A DNA stretch of 7,515 nucleotides from an uncultured Acidimicrobiia bacterium (GTDB lineage Bacteria; Actinomycetota; Acidimicrobiia; IMCC26256; CALEDW01): positions 1 to 7,515 of the forward strand of contig CALEDW010000117.1 of assembly GCA_937949585.1 (NCBI GenBank). Direction: 5' to 3'. Each line of letters starts with the position of its first letter. Position 1 is the stretch's first letter. Position numbers and translations under genes: made by a program. This document shows positions 6,651-7,515 of the stretch, in pieces. Under the pieces are notes generated by a model, which ran no database searches, was not told where the DNA came from, and worked only from the letters and a program-made list of their open reading frames with translations.

Positions 6651-7515
6651 CTACCCGACCACCGGCAGGTCGCGCGGTGCGTGGTTGAGGCGTCGGGGCC
6701 CCTCGCCGGTGACGACGACGATGTCCTCGAGCCGCAGGCCGAAGCGGCCGGGGAGGTAGAGCCCGGGCTCGACGCTGAAGGTGTGGCCGACCTGCAGCGG
6801 CTCCCGGTTGCCGGCCACGAGGTACGGCGGCTCGTGCGGCTCCAGGCCGATCCCGTGCCCGGTGCGGTGCCAGAAGGCCTCCCCGAACCCCGCGTCGGTG
6901 AGTACGCGGCGCGCCGCGGCGTCGACGTCCTCGGCCGGCACGCCGGGCCGGGCCGCCTCCACCGCCTCCTCCTGTGCCGCCTGCAGCACCGACCACGCCT
7001 CGCACACCTCGGTGGCCGGTTCCCCCACGGCGAACACCCGGGTGATGTCGGAGCAGTAGCCCCGGCGCCGCCCACCGAAGTCGCACAGCACCACGTCGCC
7101 GGCCCCGACGCGCCGCTCGCCCGGGTCGTGGTGCGGGCTCGCCGCGTTCGGGCCGGACGCGACGATGGCGAAGCTCACCTCCTCGTGCCCGGCGTCGAGG
7201 ATCCGCTCACAGAGCTCCCGCTGCAGGTCCCGTTCGCTGCGCCCGGCGAAGGCGATCCCGCGCAGCGCCCGGGCCACGTCGTCGGCGGCGGCTGCGGCGG
7301 CGGCGAGCGCCGCGATCTCGGCTTCGTCCTTGCAGGCCCGAAGCGGTCCCAGCAGTGCCGTGGCGTCGAGGAACCCCGCCGCCGGGAGGCGCTCCTGGAG
7401 GGCGAGCAGGAAGGTGGCCCAGGTGCGGGCACCGACGGCCACCCGCCGGGGGCCGTCGCCGACGAGACCGGCGACGATCGCCACGGGGTCCTCGGTCTCG
7501 GACCAGGGCCGCAGC
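6651..7515 (-). CDS. M24-family metallopeptidase, Xaa-Pro dipeptidase/aminopeptidase-like (N-terminus cut off by window edge)
   Basis: The frame is open to the right edge, so the start is missing. An internal GTG at 7484 is not the likely start because the coding continues sensibly upstream (LRPWSETEDP). Counting from the first full codon at 7514, 287 residues are visible: the end of a creatinase-type N-terminal domain (about 1-60), then a complete pita-bread catalytic domain. All five dinuclear metal ligands are present: D145 (VLCDFG), D156 (CSDITRVF), H220 (HRTGHGIGLEPHE), E249 (FSVEPGLYL) and E263 (RLEDIVVV). Accessory histidines are H128/H129, H216 and H227. Such enzymes cleave peptides at proline, usually in the cytosol, typically with manganese or a similar metal. 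The sequence cannot separate prolidase from aminopeptidase P, and other M24 members act on non-peptide substrates. The membrane-protein gene follows four bases after the TAG stop. Confidence 0.9.
   Translation of the reverse strand, partial: LRPWSETEDPVAIVAGLVGDGPRRVAVGARTWATFLLALQERLPAAGFLDATALLGPLRACKDEAEIAALAAAAAAADDVARALRGIAFAGRSERDLQRELCERILDAGHEEVSFAIVASGPNAASPHHDPGERRVGAGDVVLCDFGGRRRGYCSDITRVFAVGEPATEVCEAWSVLQAAQEEAVEAARPGVPAEDVDAAARRVLTDAGFGEAFWHRTGHGIGLEPHEPPYLVAGNREPLQVGHTFSVEPGLYLPGRFGLRLEDIVVVTGEGPRRLNHAPRDLPVVG

Noticed and set aside
6647..7075. N-terminal extension of the membrane-protein frame up to 7075
   Set aside because: The extra part is Arg/Pro/Ser-rich, lacks membrane helices, and overlaps the M24 peptidase catalytic domain in another frame. 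The GTG at 6646 gives a clean membrane protein four bases after the peptidase stop.
1..7515. Mobile elements, CRISPR arrays, tRNA or rRNA genes
   Set aside because: No transposase or integrase motifs, regularly spaced repeats, or cloverleaf-like segments were seen, and the spaces between genes are too short to hide most of them.

Overview
The window is very GC-rich, with G or C at nearly every third codon position. Every gene whose start is visible begins with GTG. Two genes have TANNNT -10 boxes placed 6-7 bases before the start codon, as in leaderless transcripts. This points to a high-GC actinobacterium. An Acidimicrobiia-like lineage is possible, but that is a guess from style, not a marker-based assignment. 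The window is tightly packed, with no gene-free stretch over 300 bases.

Left part (1-2209, minus strand): a three-gene cell-surface polysaccharide operon. In transcription order it holds a 93-residue coiled-coil protein of unknown function, a family-2 glycosyltransferase with an extra C-terminal Rossmann-like domain, and a flippase-like multi-membrane protein that runs off the left edge. Each junction is a 4-base GTGA overlap, so translation is probably coupled. The operon looks like a piece of an envelope or capsule glycan locus, with transfer of a sugar and export of the lipid-linked product.

Middle (2210-5782): a 105-base divergent control region, then metH on the plus strand. It is a complete four-module cobalamin-dependent methionine synthase of 1155 residues, with zinc, cobalamin and S-adenosylmethionine motifs present. 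The activation domain follows the cyanobacterial/actinobacterial pattern, and an Asn sits where the E. coli enzyme has Asp946.

Right part (5783-7515): a 123-base convergent junction with two tandem hairpins that may terminate transcription. Beyond it lies a minus-strand pair: an M24-family metallopeptidase (start off the right edge) and, four bases after its stop, a 246-residue integral membrane protein of unrecognised family carrying a GHWYLV motif. The two are probably co-translated.

I see no mobile element, CRISPR array, tRNA, rRNA or clear sign of recent transfer. Most of the window is ordinary core and envelope biology. The points most worth a second look are the glycosyltransferase's degenerate second domain, the peptidase/membrane-protein pair, the coiled-coil operon leader and the paired leaderless promoters.
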